Source of the DNA: JAEUSG01 sp964590225
GTDB lineage: Bacteria > Fibrobacterota > OXYB2-FULL-49-7 > JAEUSG01
DNA: 9,147 bases
Direction: 5' to 3'
Assembly (NCBI GenBank): GCA_964590225.1
Contig: CAZPWS010000079.1
Location: 1-9,147 of the forward strand
In this document: one piece after another, positions 1-6,766 of the stretch
How the letters are laid out: each line of letters begins with the position of its first letter
Position numbering within the stretch: the stretch's first letter is position 1
Notes under the pieces: model-generated
Databases searched by the model: none
What the model was told of the DNA's origin: nothing
Seen by the model: the letters and a program-made list of their open reading frames with translations, nothing else
Translations under genes and position numbers: made by a program

Positions 1-399
1 AATTTTAAAGAAATTCGCTGGAAACAGAGATTTGCAAATCTTGAAAAAGCATACCTGCTATACCGTGAGGGGGTGGATGCAGCGTCACGCTTAAATCGAC
101 TCGAAAAAGAGGGGCTTATTCAAAGATTCGAATATACTTTTGAGCTTGCGTGGAAAACGGTTAAAGACTACCTTGAAAGTAAGGGCGTGATTGCAGATTA
201 TCCGAGGGATGTGATAAAAGAGGCTTTTTCTGCGGGGCTAATTAAAGATGGCGATACTTGGATGTTAATGCTTGACCACAGAAACATTATGTCCCATACT
301 TACGATGAGGGGCGTTTTAACGAAGTCTTTTCATATATCACGGGGGATAATTTTTTAGCAATAGATGCCTTGTACGGACGCTTGAAGAGTGAGTTGTGA
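1..399 (+). CDS. HEPN-type nucleotidyltransferase substrate-binding protein (HI0074-like), 5' partial
   Basis: Small all-helical HEPN-superfamily protein, partner of the MNT nucleotidyltransferase encoded next. A GTG at 73 could start a 108-residue protein, but the frame is open from base 1. The 24 codons before it read NFKEIRWKQRFANLEKAY..., which matches the usual N-terminus of HI0074-like proteins, so the true start lies just outside the window and GTG 73 is probably internal. Counting from GTG 73, the core has the family stretch GLIQRFEYTFELAWK (residues 14-28) and the motif R70-N-I-M-S-H75-T-Y77, an intact RX4HXY. In HepT toxins this motif forms the RNase site, and its Tyr is the residue AMPylated by MntA. 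The stop codon overlaps the GTG of the next gene by 4 bp. The family call is firm. Whether this protein is an active RNase toxin or only a substrate-binding partner cannot be read from the sequence. Confidence 0.87.
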   Translation, partial: NFKEIRWKQRFANLEKAYLLYREGVDAASRLNRLEKEGLIQRFEYTFELAWKTVKDYLESKGVIADYPRDVIKEAFSAGLIKDGDTWMLMLDHRNIMSHTYDEGRFNEVFSYITGDNFLAIDALYGRLKSEL

Positions 400-728
400 C
401 GGTAAATACAAATTCAATATCTCCTATTTCCATCGGGTTGTCCTCTGATGCTTATTCCTTGCTAATTAAAAAGATACGCGAAAGGGAGCCTGAAATAGAG
501 GAAATTATACTGTTTGGTTCGCGAGCTATTGGAAATTACAAACAAGGATCCGATGTCGATTTGGCAATTGGGGGCGGTGGAGTTAGCGAGAAAGTGGCAA
601 TTCGGTTGTCCGCATATTTAAATTTGGAGCTCTCTATGCCTTATAAATTTGATGTTGTCTCCATAACAGATTGCAGTAATGATGCGTTGGTAGAACATAT
701 AAAAAGGTTTGGCAAGAAGCTTTTATGA
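396..728 (+). CDS. Minimal nucleotidyltransferase (MNT) domain protein, MntA/HI0073-like
   Basis: Stand-alone nucleotidyltransferase of 110 residues, the normal size for the MNT family. The polymerase-beta-type signature is complete: G41-S42-R-A...D53-V-D55, which fits GSX10DXD, plus a third acidic residue at D86 in KFDVVSI. These three Asp residues are the expected metal ligands. In characterised HEPN-MNT systems the MNT protein neutralises the HEPN partner by adding AMP to the Tyr of RX4HXY, so an antitoxin role is the leading inference. The GTG start at 396 overlaps the HEPN stop (GTGA), and an AAGAG-like site lies just upstream. An in-frame TTG at 438 would give a protein closer to the usual N-terminus (LSSDAYSLLIKK) but has no visible ribosome binding site. 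The stop overlaps the start of the ABC exporter (ATGA). Confidence 0.87.
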   Translation: MTVNTNSISPISIGLSSDAYSLLIKKIREREPEIEEIILFGSRAIGNYKQGSDVDLAIGGGGVSEKVAIRLSAYLNLELSMPYKFDVVSITDCSNDALVEHIKRFGKKLL

Positions 729-2653
729 ATTTCAAACTATACAAACGGCTATTTACATACCTTATTCCAAATCTTCACCTTGCGGTTATTGGTGTTGCAA
801 TGATATTTCTGCTCACCTTTTCGGGTGCAGCGTCGCTGTTTATGTTAAAGCCAATTTTTGATGGTATTTTATCAAAGAGTAAGAGCGAATTGATAGCGCA
901 GGAAAAGAGTGCGGGTTCTGGAGATGCTTTAAGGTTTGCGGTGGGGTTAGCGAAGTATTCTGCGCAAGAAATGAAATTTGTAGTTGTTGGCAAAAAGCCT
1001 TTTAAAGAGGCTAAGCAGGCGATAAGTTCGAACTTTAACGGTTATTTAAAACGGGGACCGGTTGGCGAGATACTTCTTATGGTTGTCGTTTTTATTGCCA
1101 TAGGTGTAACCGTTAAAACAATGAGCGAGTATGCCCGTAGAATGATTTTCCTGAACCTTAATTTGCGTACAATGACACGGGTTCGTACGGATATGTACGA
1201 TAAAGTCATGACTTTTTCCATGCCGTTTTTTAATGAACATAAAGCGGGTAAGCTGATTAACAGGGTGGTGGGAGAGGTGAATGTTATTCAGGATATTATT
1301 ATCACAAACGCTTCGGGGCTAATTACGAACTCGGTGCTTATACTGTTTTATTTTGCCATGATTTTGTGGATAGACTGGAAATTAACAGCGGTTCTTATTA
1401 TCTGTTTTGCGCCATTAGTTTTTCTTCTCGATAAACTTGCGCACTATCTTAAAAGTTTTCAGCGCAAACTTCAGGAGATACTGGGAGATATGCTTTCAAC
1501 GGCGCAGGAGGCTTTTGCGGGTATAAGGCTTGTTATCAGTACGAACACGCAGGGGTTTGAAGCAGAGCGGTATCGCGAATCTGTAAAGCGCCTTCAGAAA
1601 ACTTCGCTTAAAATTGGCAAATATGATCTTCTTGCCGCCCCCATTTCCGAGCTTATCACAACGCTTATAGGGCTTGGTATTATTGTGTATGCCTTGAAGT
1701 CAAGGGTTATGAATCTGGATTCGCAGATGACCTCCGGCGATTTTGTGGTATATGTCGCTTTTATGTTTTCAATGATGAAGCCTATTAAGGACTTAAATGG
1801 TCTTTTTATCTCCCTTCAGAGGGGCATGGTAGTTGCGGGAAGGGTTTTTGAAATAATGGACACACAGACTACAATCCCCGAAAAAGATAATGCAGTTGAC
1901 TTAAAGGAGTTTAAGGATAAAATTGAGTTTAAAAGCGTAACATTCGGATACTTGAAGGATACTCAAGTTCTAAAGAATCTTTCGTTTACGATCAGGAAAG
2001 GAGAGGTGCTTGCTTTGGTGGGGTCATCGGGTGGTGGTAAGACAACAATTGCCGATATGCTTTCCCGTCTGTACGATCCGGACAGTGGGGCGATATATAT
2101 CGACGGGTATGATTTGCGCGATTTGACATTAAAATCGCTGCGAAATAAGCTGGGTATAGTTACACAGGAAACAATACTTTTTCATGATAGTGTACGAAAC
2201 AACATAGCTTATGGTCTTGGCTCGGTTTCTTTAAATGAGATTGAAAAGGCTGCAACTGTTGCAAATGCTATGGAGTTTATAGGCAGTCTGCCTCAAGGGT
2301 TTGATACAATTATTGGGGATAGGGGCACAAAGCTTTCTGGGGGGCAGCGGCAGCGGCTGTGCATTGCGAGGGCGGTATTGAGAAATCCAGAAATTTTAAT
2401 TTTTGATGAGGCAACAAGCGCGCTTGATAACGAGTCGGAAGCAAAGGTTCAGGTAGCCATTGATAATTTAATAAAAAACAGAACGGCTATTGTTATTGCC
2501 CACAGACTTTCAACCATCAAGAGGGCATCAAAAATTGCCGTTGTTGATAAAGGCCAACTTATTGAGATGGGTTCGCACAGCGAACTGATTGCTTTAGGCG
2601 GAGCTTATGCCCGTTTATATAATATGCAGTTCCATGACGGAACTTCATTATAA
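725..2653 (+). CDS. MsbA-like ABC exporter, fused permease and ATPase
   Basis: Inner-membrane half-transporter of 642 residues with the order membrane domain then ATPase, typical of lipid A flippases (MsbA) and related lipid or multidrug exporters that work as homodimers. Hydrophobic segments lie near residues 18-40, 115-135, 195-216, 219-236, 305-325 and 340-352. The ATPase has Walker A GSSGGGKTT (433-441), Q-loop Q481, signature LSGGQ (537-541), Walker B ILIFDE (557-562), D-loop SALD (565-568) and H-loop H593, so it should be catalytically competent. The protein is longer than the roughly 580 residues of classic MsbA, largely because of a loop of about 70 residues between the first two membrane helices. 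Its ATG lies inside the MNT stop (ATGA), suggesting translational coupling. It ends 8 bp from the converging glycosidase gene. The substrate cannot be fixed from sequence: lipid A core is the default guess, and another lipid or drug is possible. Confidence 0.9.
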   Translation: MNFKLYKRLFTYLIPNLHLAVIGVAMIFLLTFSGAASLFMLKPIFDGILSKSKSELIAQEKSAGSGDALRFAVGLAKYSAQEMKFVVVGKKPFKEAKQAISSNFNGYLKRGPVGEILLMVVVFIAIGVTVKTMSEYARRMIFLNLNLRTMTRVRTDMYDKVMTFSMPFFNEHKAGKLINRVVGEVNVIQDIIITNASGLITNSVLILFYFAMILWIDWKLTAVLIICFAPLVFLLDKLAHYLKSFQRKLQEILGDMLSTAQEAFAGIRLVISTNTQGFEAERYRESVKRLQKTSLKIGKYDLLAAPISELITTLIGLGIIVYALKSRVMNLDSQMTSGDFVVYVAFMFSMMKPIKDLNGLFISLQRGMVVAGRVFEIMDTQTTIPEKDNAVDLKEFKDKIEFKSVTFGYLKDTQVLKNLSFTIRKGEVLALVGSSGGGKTTIADMLSRLYDPDSGAIYIDGYDLRDLTLKSLRNKLGIVTQETILFHDSVRNNIAYGLGSVSLNEIEKAATVANAMEFIGSLPQGFDTIIGDRGTKLSGGQRQRLCIARAVLRNPEILIFDEATSALDNESEAKVQVAIDNLIKNRTAIVIAHRLSTIKRASKIAVVDKGQLIEMGSHSELIALGGAYARLYNMQFHDGTSL

Positions 2654-2661
2654 CTTTGTAA

Positions 2662-5193
2662 TTAATTCCATTGCTCAATGTCTAAGGTAAGGCCATTTAC
2701 TGGGCCGGATTCAAATAGCGCTGTAAGTGTCAATGTTTCATCTGGTAGAATGGAAACGCAGTTGTTATCCCAGCATATTGGAGCGATAAAATCATTTGTT
2801 GATTTATCAAAAATCCTTGCCCTAATAAAAAACGCAACTGTACCCGAGTTATTTGTAAGAGTTACTTCGGCTTTTGTTTTTTCATTGATTTTGGAGAACT
2901 TAACAGATTGCTTAATTTCCGCTCTTGGCAGAGTTCGGAGTGCGCTCATATCAGAAGGGGTTTCGAGAGGGAAATGGTACCATAGCCCTTTTGCAGCGAA
3001 CACTTCCGGTGCAGTGGCGAGCCAATAAAAGTTTCGGGACAGTTCTTTGTTTCCGTCGCTTACAATTAAGTTTAGAAAGTAAACAGTTGTAAGTCCGCTT
3101 ATTTCAGGAAGCGTGAAAACTTTATAGTTTGATAGATCGGATACGGATATGGTCTTTTTGTTTTCAAATTTCTTTTCTGAGTTCAGGTTATATACTGTAG
3201 CAGTTATGGAAATATTTTTCCATTTATTGAGTGATGAGTTTATTAACCATATGGATTTATCGTCGTATGAATATTGAGCATGAAGTTGCTCGCATGCCTT
3301 TTGCGTGCCGTAGAAGCCGCCAAGTGGAGTTAGGTAGAAATCGTAGAGCTGCCAAATTACCGAGGGCCACGAGCTGTTAAGCATCCATGCAACAACCCCT
3401 GTACTTAGCGGAAAGTTTCTATTATGGGCCTCGTACATTGCACGCCATGCCTCATAACCGGCTACCTGAGCGCATAGAGCGAAGTCCTTAATGTCCGTTG
3501 GTTTGCCGAATCGTTTTTCGATTAGAACTTCATCGATGATTGTATTTGGAAAGCAACTCAATCCTGCATGGAAGTTCCATGTTGGCGATCCGGGATGACG
3601 GTCGGTTTCGTTGGGTAACATTTTAAGCAGGCTTTCGAGAGGCGGGATACTCATTCCCGGGCCGGTTTCTGTGTTGAATAAATTTGCTGCGCCTCGCATC
3701 TCCTGCTTGTACCAGAGAATAGGTGGTACATACGCATATGGTCCTGTCATCTTGACGCCGGTATCGCCACCATATTTTGTTGGGGTTACCGCTGCGCTCG
3801 ATAGCTTTGTTAGTTCAGGGTAAAGGTTATTAAGAATATCGACAAACTCTTTTTCGACATATTCTGGTGGAGCTTTATCGCTTCCGTATAAGAACATGGC
3901 AAGGCTTGGGTGTGATCGTAAGTTAAGTATCTGTGACTTGAGTGATTCGCAGGCTACAGTAAGATCGCCAGGTTTCCAATCCTCCCATTTTTCCCAGAAG
4001 TTGCAGCAGGGCCAGCCAGCCATTACAAGGACTCCCTCTCTGTCACACTCTTCCATAAAGAATTTAGAGCCCATCATGCCTTCAAATCTGACAAGGTTCA
4101 GGTTGCTGTTTTTAATGTAGGCTACATCAGCCCTGTCCCTTTCGATAGACTGCCGCATAAGCATGTCGGGTGCCCATCCTGCTCCTCTGATTAGAATTTC
4201 TTTGCCGTTGATAGAAAACAGTCGCGCTCCGTGCCTGTTAAGTTTTGATTTTATGCTTCTAATTCCAAATGCGATAGATTGCTGGCTTGATGGTGCCTTT
4301 TTAACATTGCAGTGAACTGTAAGATTGTAAAGTTCTGGAGTGCCAAGCTGATATGGCCACCATAGGCGGGGATTTTTGATTGTCAATTTAGGGAATTTAG
4401 CATGGGAAAAAGTAACCTTTTTTACTTCTCTTGGATTTAGATTTACTTTTTGCTTTAAAGAAAGTTTATCGATAGTTGCTTCGAGATCTGCTGTGCATGG
4501 CTCGTTTGAGAGGTTTTCAAGTTCAAGTTCGATAGTGAGTTTGGCTGTTGTTGTCTTGGAAAATGTTAGAGCGCTTTTTACGAAAAGGTTTCTTGTTGCA
4601 ACAGGTCCGGTAGTGTATGTATATGCCGGCTGTGTTATGCCCATGCAGTCATCGGGAGGAACTGGCGACCAGTCGATAAAGGTGAGACCGAGATCGTCCG
4701 GTTCGGGAGCGAATATTTCAATGGCCAATATATTAGGGCTGTTATTTGTGATTTTTTGGGTGATATCTATATCAAACTGGCGAAAAGTGCCTCTGATATA
4801 ATCGGTACCTGCAATCCGCTTTCCATTAAGCCACACATTGGCGCAATAGCTTATCCCATCGAGTCTAATCCAATTATGTTTCCCTTCGGTAGCCCTGATG
4901 TCGAGTTCGGTTCTGTACCACCATGAATTGCGAAATGGGCTATCATCAGGCTTGTGGAACTGTGAAAAAATATGCTTGGATTCTGATTTAAAGCCAGGCA
5001 AGTTAGCCATATTGGTACCTTCATAGGGGTCAGCATATACTTTATTTTCGACAAGACCATTAATAACCGTTCCTGGAACAGTAATGGGAAGCCATCCATC
5101 TGTGGTGCAGTCTGGGGTGGAGATTTTTTCCCCGTGGATTCGTAGCTTTTCTGAAGAGATGAATTTCCAGTTGTTGATCTTTCGCAAGTTCAT
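2662..5193 (-). CDS. GH2 exo-beta-D-glucosaminidase-like glycosidase (CsxA subfamily)
   Basis: Retaining glycoside hydrolase family 2 protein of 843 residues, likely removing terminal glucosamine from chitosan oligomers (EC 3.2.1.165). It has an N-terminal jelly roll (about 1-205, with FRNSWWYRTELDI and WLNGKRIAG), an Ig-like domain (about 206-315), a TIM barrel (about 316-640) and two C-terminal beta domains (about 640-843). The acid/base position reads G-S438-D439. This Ser-Asp doublet separates CsxA-type glucosaminidases from beta-galactosidases, glucuronidases and mannosidases, which have Asn-Glu there. The nucleophile is E509 in FNTET. Other matches to CsxA as I recall it are DWSPVPPDDCMG, MTGPYAYVPP and WMLNSSWPS. 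Many relatives are misannotated as beta-mannosidase. CsxA is secreted and about 1030 residues long; this protein has no signal peptide or extra carbohydrate-binding module. The start has a good AGGAAAG site (plus-strand 5197-5203) and lies 26 bp after the phosphoesterase stop, so the two are probably co-transcribed. Confidence 0.88.
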   Translation of the reverse strand: MNLRKINNWKFISSEKLRIHGEKISTPDCTTDGWLPITVPGTVINGLVENKVYADPYEGTNMANLPGFKSESKHIFSQFHKPDDSPFRNSWWYRTELDIRATEGKHNWIRLDGISYCANVWLNGKRIAGTDYIRGTFRQFDIDITQKITNNSPNILAIEIFAPEPDDLGLTFIDWSPVPPDDCMGITQPAYTYTTGPVATRNLFVKSALTFSKTTTAKLTIELELENLSNEPCTADLEATIDKLSLKQKVNLNPREVKKVTFSHAKFPKLTIKNPRLWWPYQLGTPELYNLTVHCNVKKAPSSQQSIAFGIRSIKSKLNRHGARLFSINGKEILIRGAGWAPDMLMRQSIERDRADVAYIKNSNLNLVRFEGMMGSKFFMEECDREGVLVMAGWPCCNFWEKWEDWKPGDLTVACESLKSQILNLRSHPSLAMFLYGSDKAPPEYVEKEFVDILNNLYPELTKLSSAAVTPTKYGGDTGVKMTGPYAYVPPILWYKQEMRGAANLFNTETGPGMSIPPLESLLKMLPNETDRHPGSPTWNFHAGLSCFPNTIIDEVLIEKRFGKPTDIKDFALCAQVAGYEAWRAMYEAHNRNFPLSTGVVAWMLNSSWPSVIWQLYDFYLTPLGGFYGTQKACEQLHAQYSYDDKSIWLINSSLNKWKNISITATVYNLNSEKKFENKKTISVSDLSNYKVFTLPEISGLTTVYFLNLIVSDGNKELSRNFYWLATAPEVFAAKGLWYHFPLETPSDMSALRTLPRAEIKQSVKFSKINEKTKAEVTLTNNSGTVAFFIRARIFDKSTNDFIAPICWDNNCVSILPDETLTLTALFESGPVNGLTLDIEQWN

Positions 5194-5219
5194 AGTCTTT
5201 CCTTTCGGCCTTAAAAGTT

Positions 5220-6623
5220 TTAACGCAGTATTGTTAGCGGATAACCTGCTTTCTTATTGCCATTCTTAAAGTAAATATAGTAGTTACCAATGGGATAGCG
5301 GGAACAATTTATCTGAATGGTTCGTGAGCTTGTTAACGCATCTGTTGCTATTGATTCAAGCTGTCTGCCAGAGATATCAAATATTGAGATTAGTCCCTTA
5401 GAAGTTGAGAAGTGGCGTAGGTTTATTAACCCGTTTGTAGGATTTGGTGCGTATTCAAGGAGAAGTTTTTCAATGTTTTTTCTTGGTGTGGCTAACTCAA
5501 TAGCAGTTGTAGTATCACTAACAATTGTAAAAGAGCCGCCTGAGCCATCAATGATGGAACCGTTTTGAGCTATGCGATATTTATCCTGTTTGAACAGACC
5601 ATTCTCGATTGAATCCACTAGAGCGATGGAGAACTCTCTATTGTCGGGACATCCAGGTTGACAATATCTAAAATACCCATCCGTTTGTGTTGGGGTTGTC
5701 ACAGAGGGATAAGTACTTCTAATGGAATCGTAAGTGACACGGGTCCACGCTGATAAATAGGATATATGGATATGTCCACTATATATGACCTGCGCCCCCT
5801 CATTCTGAAAGTACCAGGCGTTGGGAAGGTAGCCTGCTGAATTGGGTGGTTTATGCACAAAGGCAAGCTTGTATCGCGCATCGAGCGCCCGAAATCGGTT
5901 AAGAAGCTCTTTGTTGTACTTGCCGGTTGAATCGAGTGCCATCAGAAAAGAAGCGCTTCCATATTTAAACAGGTACTCCCGTCCCGAGTCTGGTAAAACG
6001 GAAAAAAACTTAGTATAGGAATTGCCTGGTCTATTTAACTGGGTGCTGCTATCGTGATTGCCTTGTACCGGTACCATTATAGTGTTTGCAAAAAGCTTTT
6101 TTGAATGGTTGATGAGCGAGTCGTATGAACATTTCGCGCTAAAACAGAAAACAGATCCATTGTTATGGTTTGATGTTACTATATCGCCAACAATTACAAG
6201 CAGATCGGGTCTGCTATGCTCGTATATTGCATCTAAGTAGGTAGTGACAGTTGAGTCGGCTTCCTGTGTATCTGAACAAAGGGCAATTGAGAAGGGTACT
6301 CCGCACGGAGGCGAAGTGCGGAAAGAGCCCTCAACACTTGTGTCTCCGCTCACTACAATGTACTTATACCTTGCGCCTGGAATAAGATCGGTTATGTGAA
6401 CACCGTTTTCATCTCCATCTTTTGACATTGAGAAATCATTAATACCGTAATGGATTGTTCCTGGTGTTGTTGATTTCCATCGGATATGGATTGCTGTGCC
6501 AGGGTTATCTGTGTCAATTAAGTTGTAGGGGCTTACCTTGACAAGCCCATATGTCGGAAGATTGAGAACTATCATAATAATAGTTAAGTGAATAAATAGA
6601 TGGTTCATATTTTTTACCCCCAT
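5220..6623 (-). CDS. Secreted purple-acid-phosphatase-like metallophosphoesterase with T9SS-type C-terminal sorting domain
   Basis: Predicted exported phosphoesterase, 467 residues from ATG 6623. Numbering uses that start; an ATG at 6608 would remove five residues. Residues 6-26 form a hydrophobic signal peptide. A fibronectin-III-like domain (about 28-105) precedes a calcineurin-type metallophosphoesterase domain with D118, GD (146-147), GNHD (188-191), H257 and GHIH (283-286). The domain order resembles purple acid phosphatases, but the usual GDxxY tyrosine is T150. Cys pairs C160/C165 and C321/C325 fit an extracytoplasmic protein. The C-terminus (about 391-467) has YAPNPTNG, IFDISGRQLES and YPIGNYYIYF, the pattern of Por/T9SS type A sorting domains. 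The start is ambiguous: ATG 6608 has GGGGG about 8 nt upstream, whereas ATG 6623 has no visible ribosome site but supplies the only N-terminal Lys. The substrate is unknown; a phosphate ester or nucleotide outside the cell is inferred. Confidence 0.85.
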   Translation of the reverse strand: MGVKNMNHLFIHLTIIMIVLNLPTYGLVKVSPYNLIDTDNPGTAIHIRWKSTTPGTIHYGINDFSMSKDGDENGVHITDLIPGARYKYIVVSGDTSVEGSFRTSPPCGVPFSIALCSDTQEADSTVTTYLDAIYEHSRPDLLVIVGDIVTSNHNNGSVFCFSAKCSYDSLINHSKKLFANTIMVPVQGNHDSSTQLNRPGNSYTKFFSVLPDSGREYLFKYGSASFLMALDSTGKYNKELLNRFRALDARYKLAFVHKPPNSAGYLPNAWYFQNEGAQVIYSGHIHISYLSAWTRVTYDSIRSTYPSVTTPTQTDGYFRYCQPGCPDNREFSIALVDSIENGLFKQDKYRIAQNGSIIDGSGGSFTIVSDTTTAIELATPRKNIEKLLLEYAPNPTNGLINLRHFSTSKGLISIFDISGRQLESIATDALTSSRTIQINCSRYPIGNYYIYFKNGNKKAGYPLTILR

Positions 6624-6655
6624 TAAGAGTAAATTTATGAAGACTCAGGGGGTAA
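6614..6655 (-). promoter_or_regulatory. Inverted repeat that could fold over the phosphoesterase start region
   Basis: TTACCCCC at 6614-6621 and GGGGGTAA at 6648-6655 are perfect 8-bp inverted repeats separated by 26 bp. In the minus-strand transcript the upstream arm UUACCCCC could pair with GGGGGUAA. The second arm begins at the G of AUG 6623 and forms the only purine-rich ribosome site in front of AUG 6608. Pairing would hide both candidate starts. It may equally be a DNA operator with arms about three helical turns apart, or chance. Confidence 0.4.
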
Positions 6656-6659
6656 GAGC

Positions 6660-6676
6660 AACCATTTTGAATGGTT
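6660..6676. repeat. Perfect 7-bp dyad in the divergent promoter region, possible operator
   Basis: AACCATT at 6660-6666, a 3-nt TTG spacer, and AATGGTT at 6670-6676 make a perfect palindrome. The right arm touches the candidate -35 element of the rightward promoter, and the dyad falls in the leader of the leftward transcript. A transcription factor site is plausible. An RNA hairpin is also possible, but no T-run follows it in either direction, which argues against a terminator. Confidence 0.4.
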
Positions 6677-6705
6677 TGCGAATGTTATCTACACGCTACT
6701 ATATT
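6676..6705 (+). promoter_or_regulatory. Candidate sigma-70-type promoter for the DUF485-symporter operon
   Basis: TTGCGA at 6676-6681 (four of six matches to TTGACA), an 18-bp spacer, then TATATT at 6700-6705. It would start transcription about 55 bp before the ATG at 6767. The call rests on consensus matching only, in a lineage whose promoter consensus I do not know. Confidence 0.35.
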
Positions 6706-6731
6706 ATCCCAACTTATGCGCTTGTTGTGCA
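6703..6731 (-). promoter_or_regulatory. Candidate extended -10 promoter for the phosphoesterase-glucosaminidase operon
   Basis: Read on the minus strand, TGCACA (plus 6726-6731, four of six matches to TTGACA) is followed by a 17-bp spacer and GATAAT (plus 6703-6708), with TGG directly before the -10 as in extended -10 promoters. The leader would be roughly 70-90 nt and would contain both the dyad at 6660-6676 and the inverted repeat at 6614-6655. The -10 overlaps the -10 of the rightward candidate. Confidence 0.38.
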
Positions 6732-6766
6732 GTAGAAAAGAGAAGAACACTTTTGAGGAGGGAATT

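Noticed and set aside
2654..2690. Possible bidirectional terminator between the converging exporter and GH2 genes
   Set aside because: Only 8 bp separate the stops. The nearby CATTG/CAATG repeat has a 2-nt loop and a weak stem, so no intrinsic terminator can be supported.
4376..4801. 141-codon plus-strand open frame inside the GH2 gene
   Set aside because: It is antisense to conserved GH2 sequence and has no family pattern or ribosome site.
6300..6322. Hairpin TCCGCAC/GTGCGGA in the phosphoesterase gene
   Set aside because: It is a 7-bp stem with a 9-nt loop inside conserved coding sequence, with no T-run and no position-related role. I treat it as chance.
6671..6766. Upstream ATG extension of the DUF485 protein
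   Set aside because: The 32 extra residues do not fit the family, there is no ribosome site before 6671, and a strong GGAGGG site directly precedes ATG 6767. The extension would also overlap the proposed promoter.
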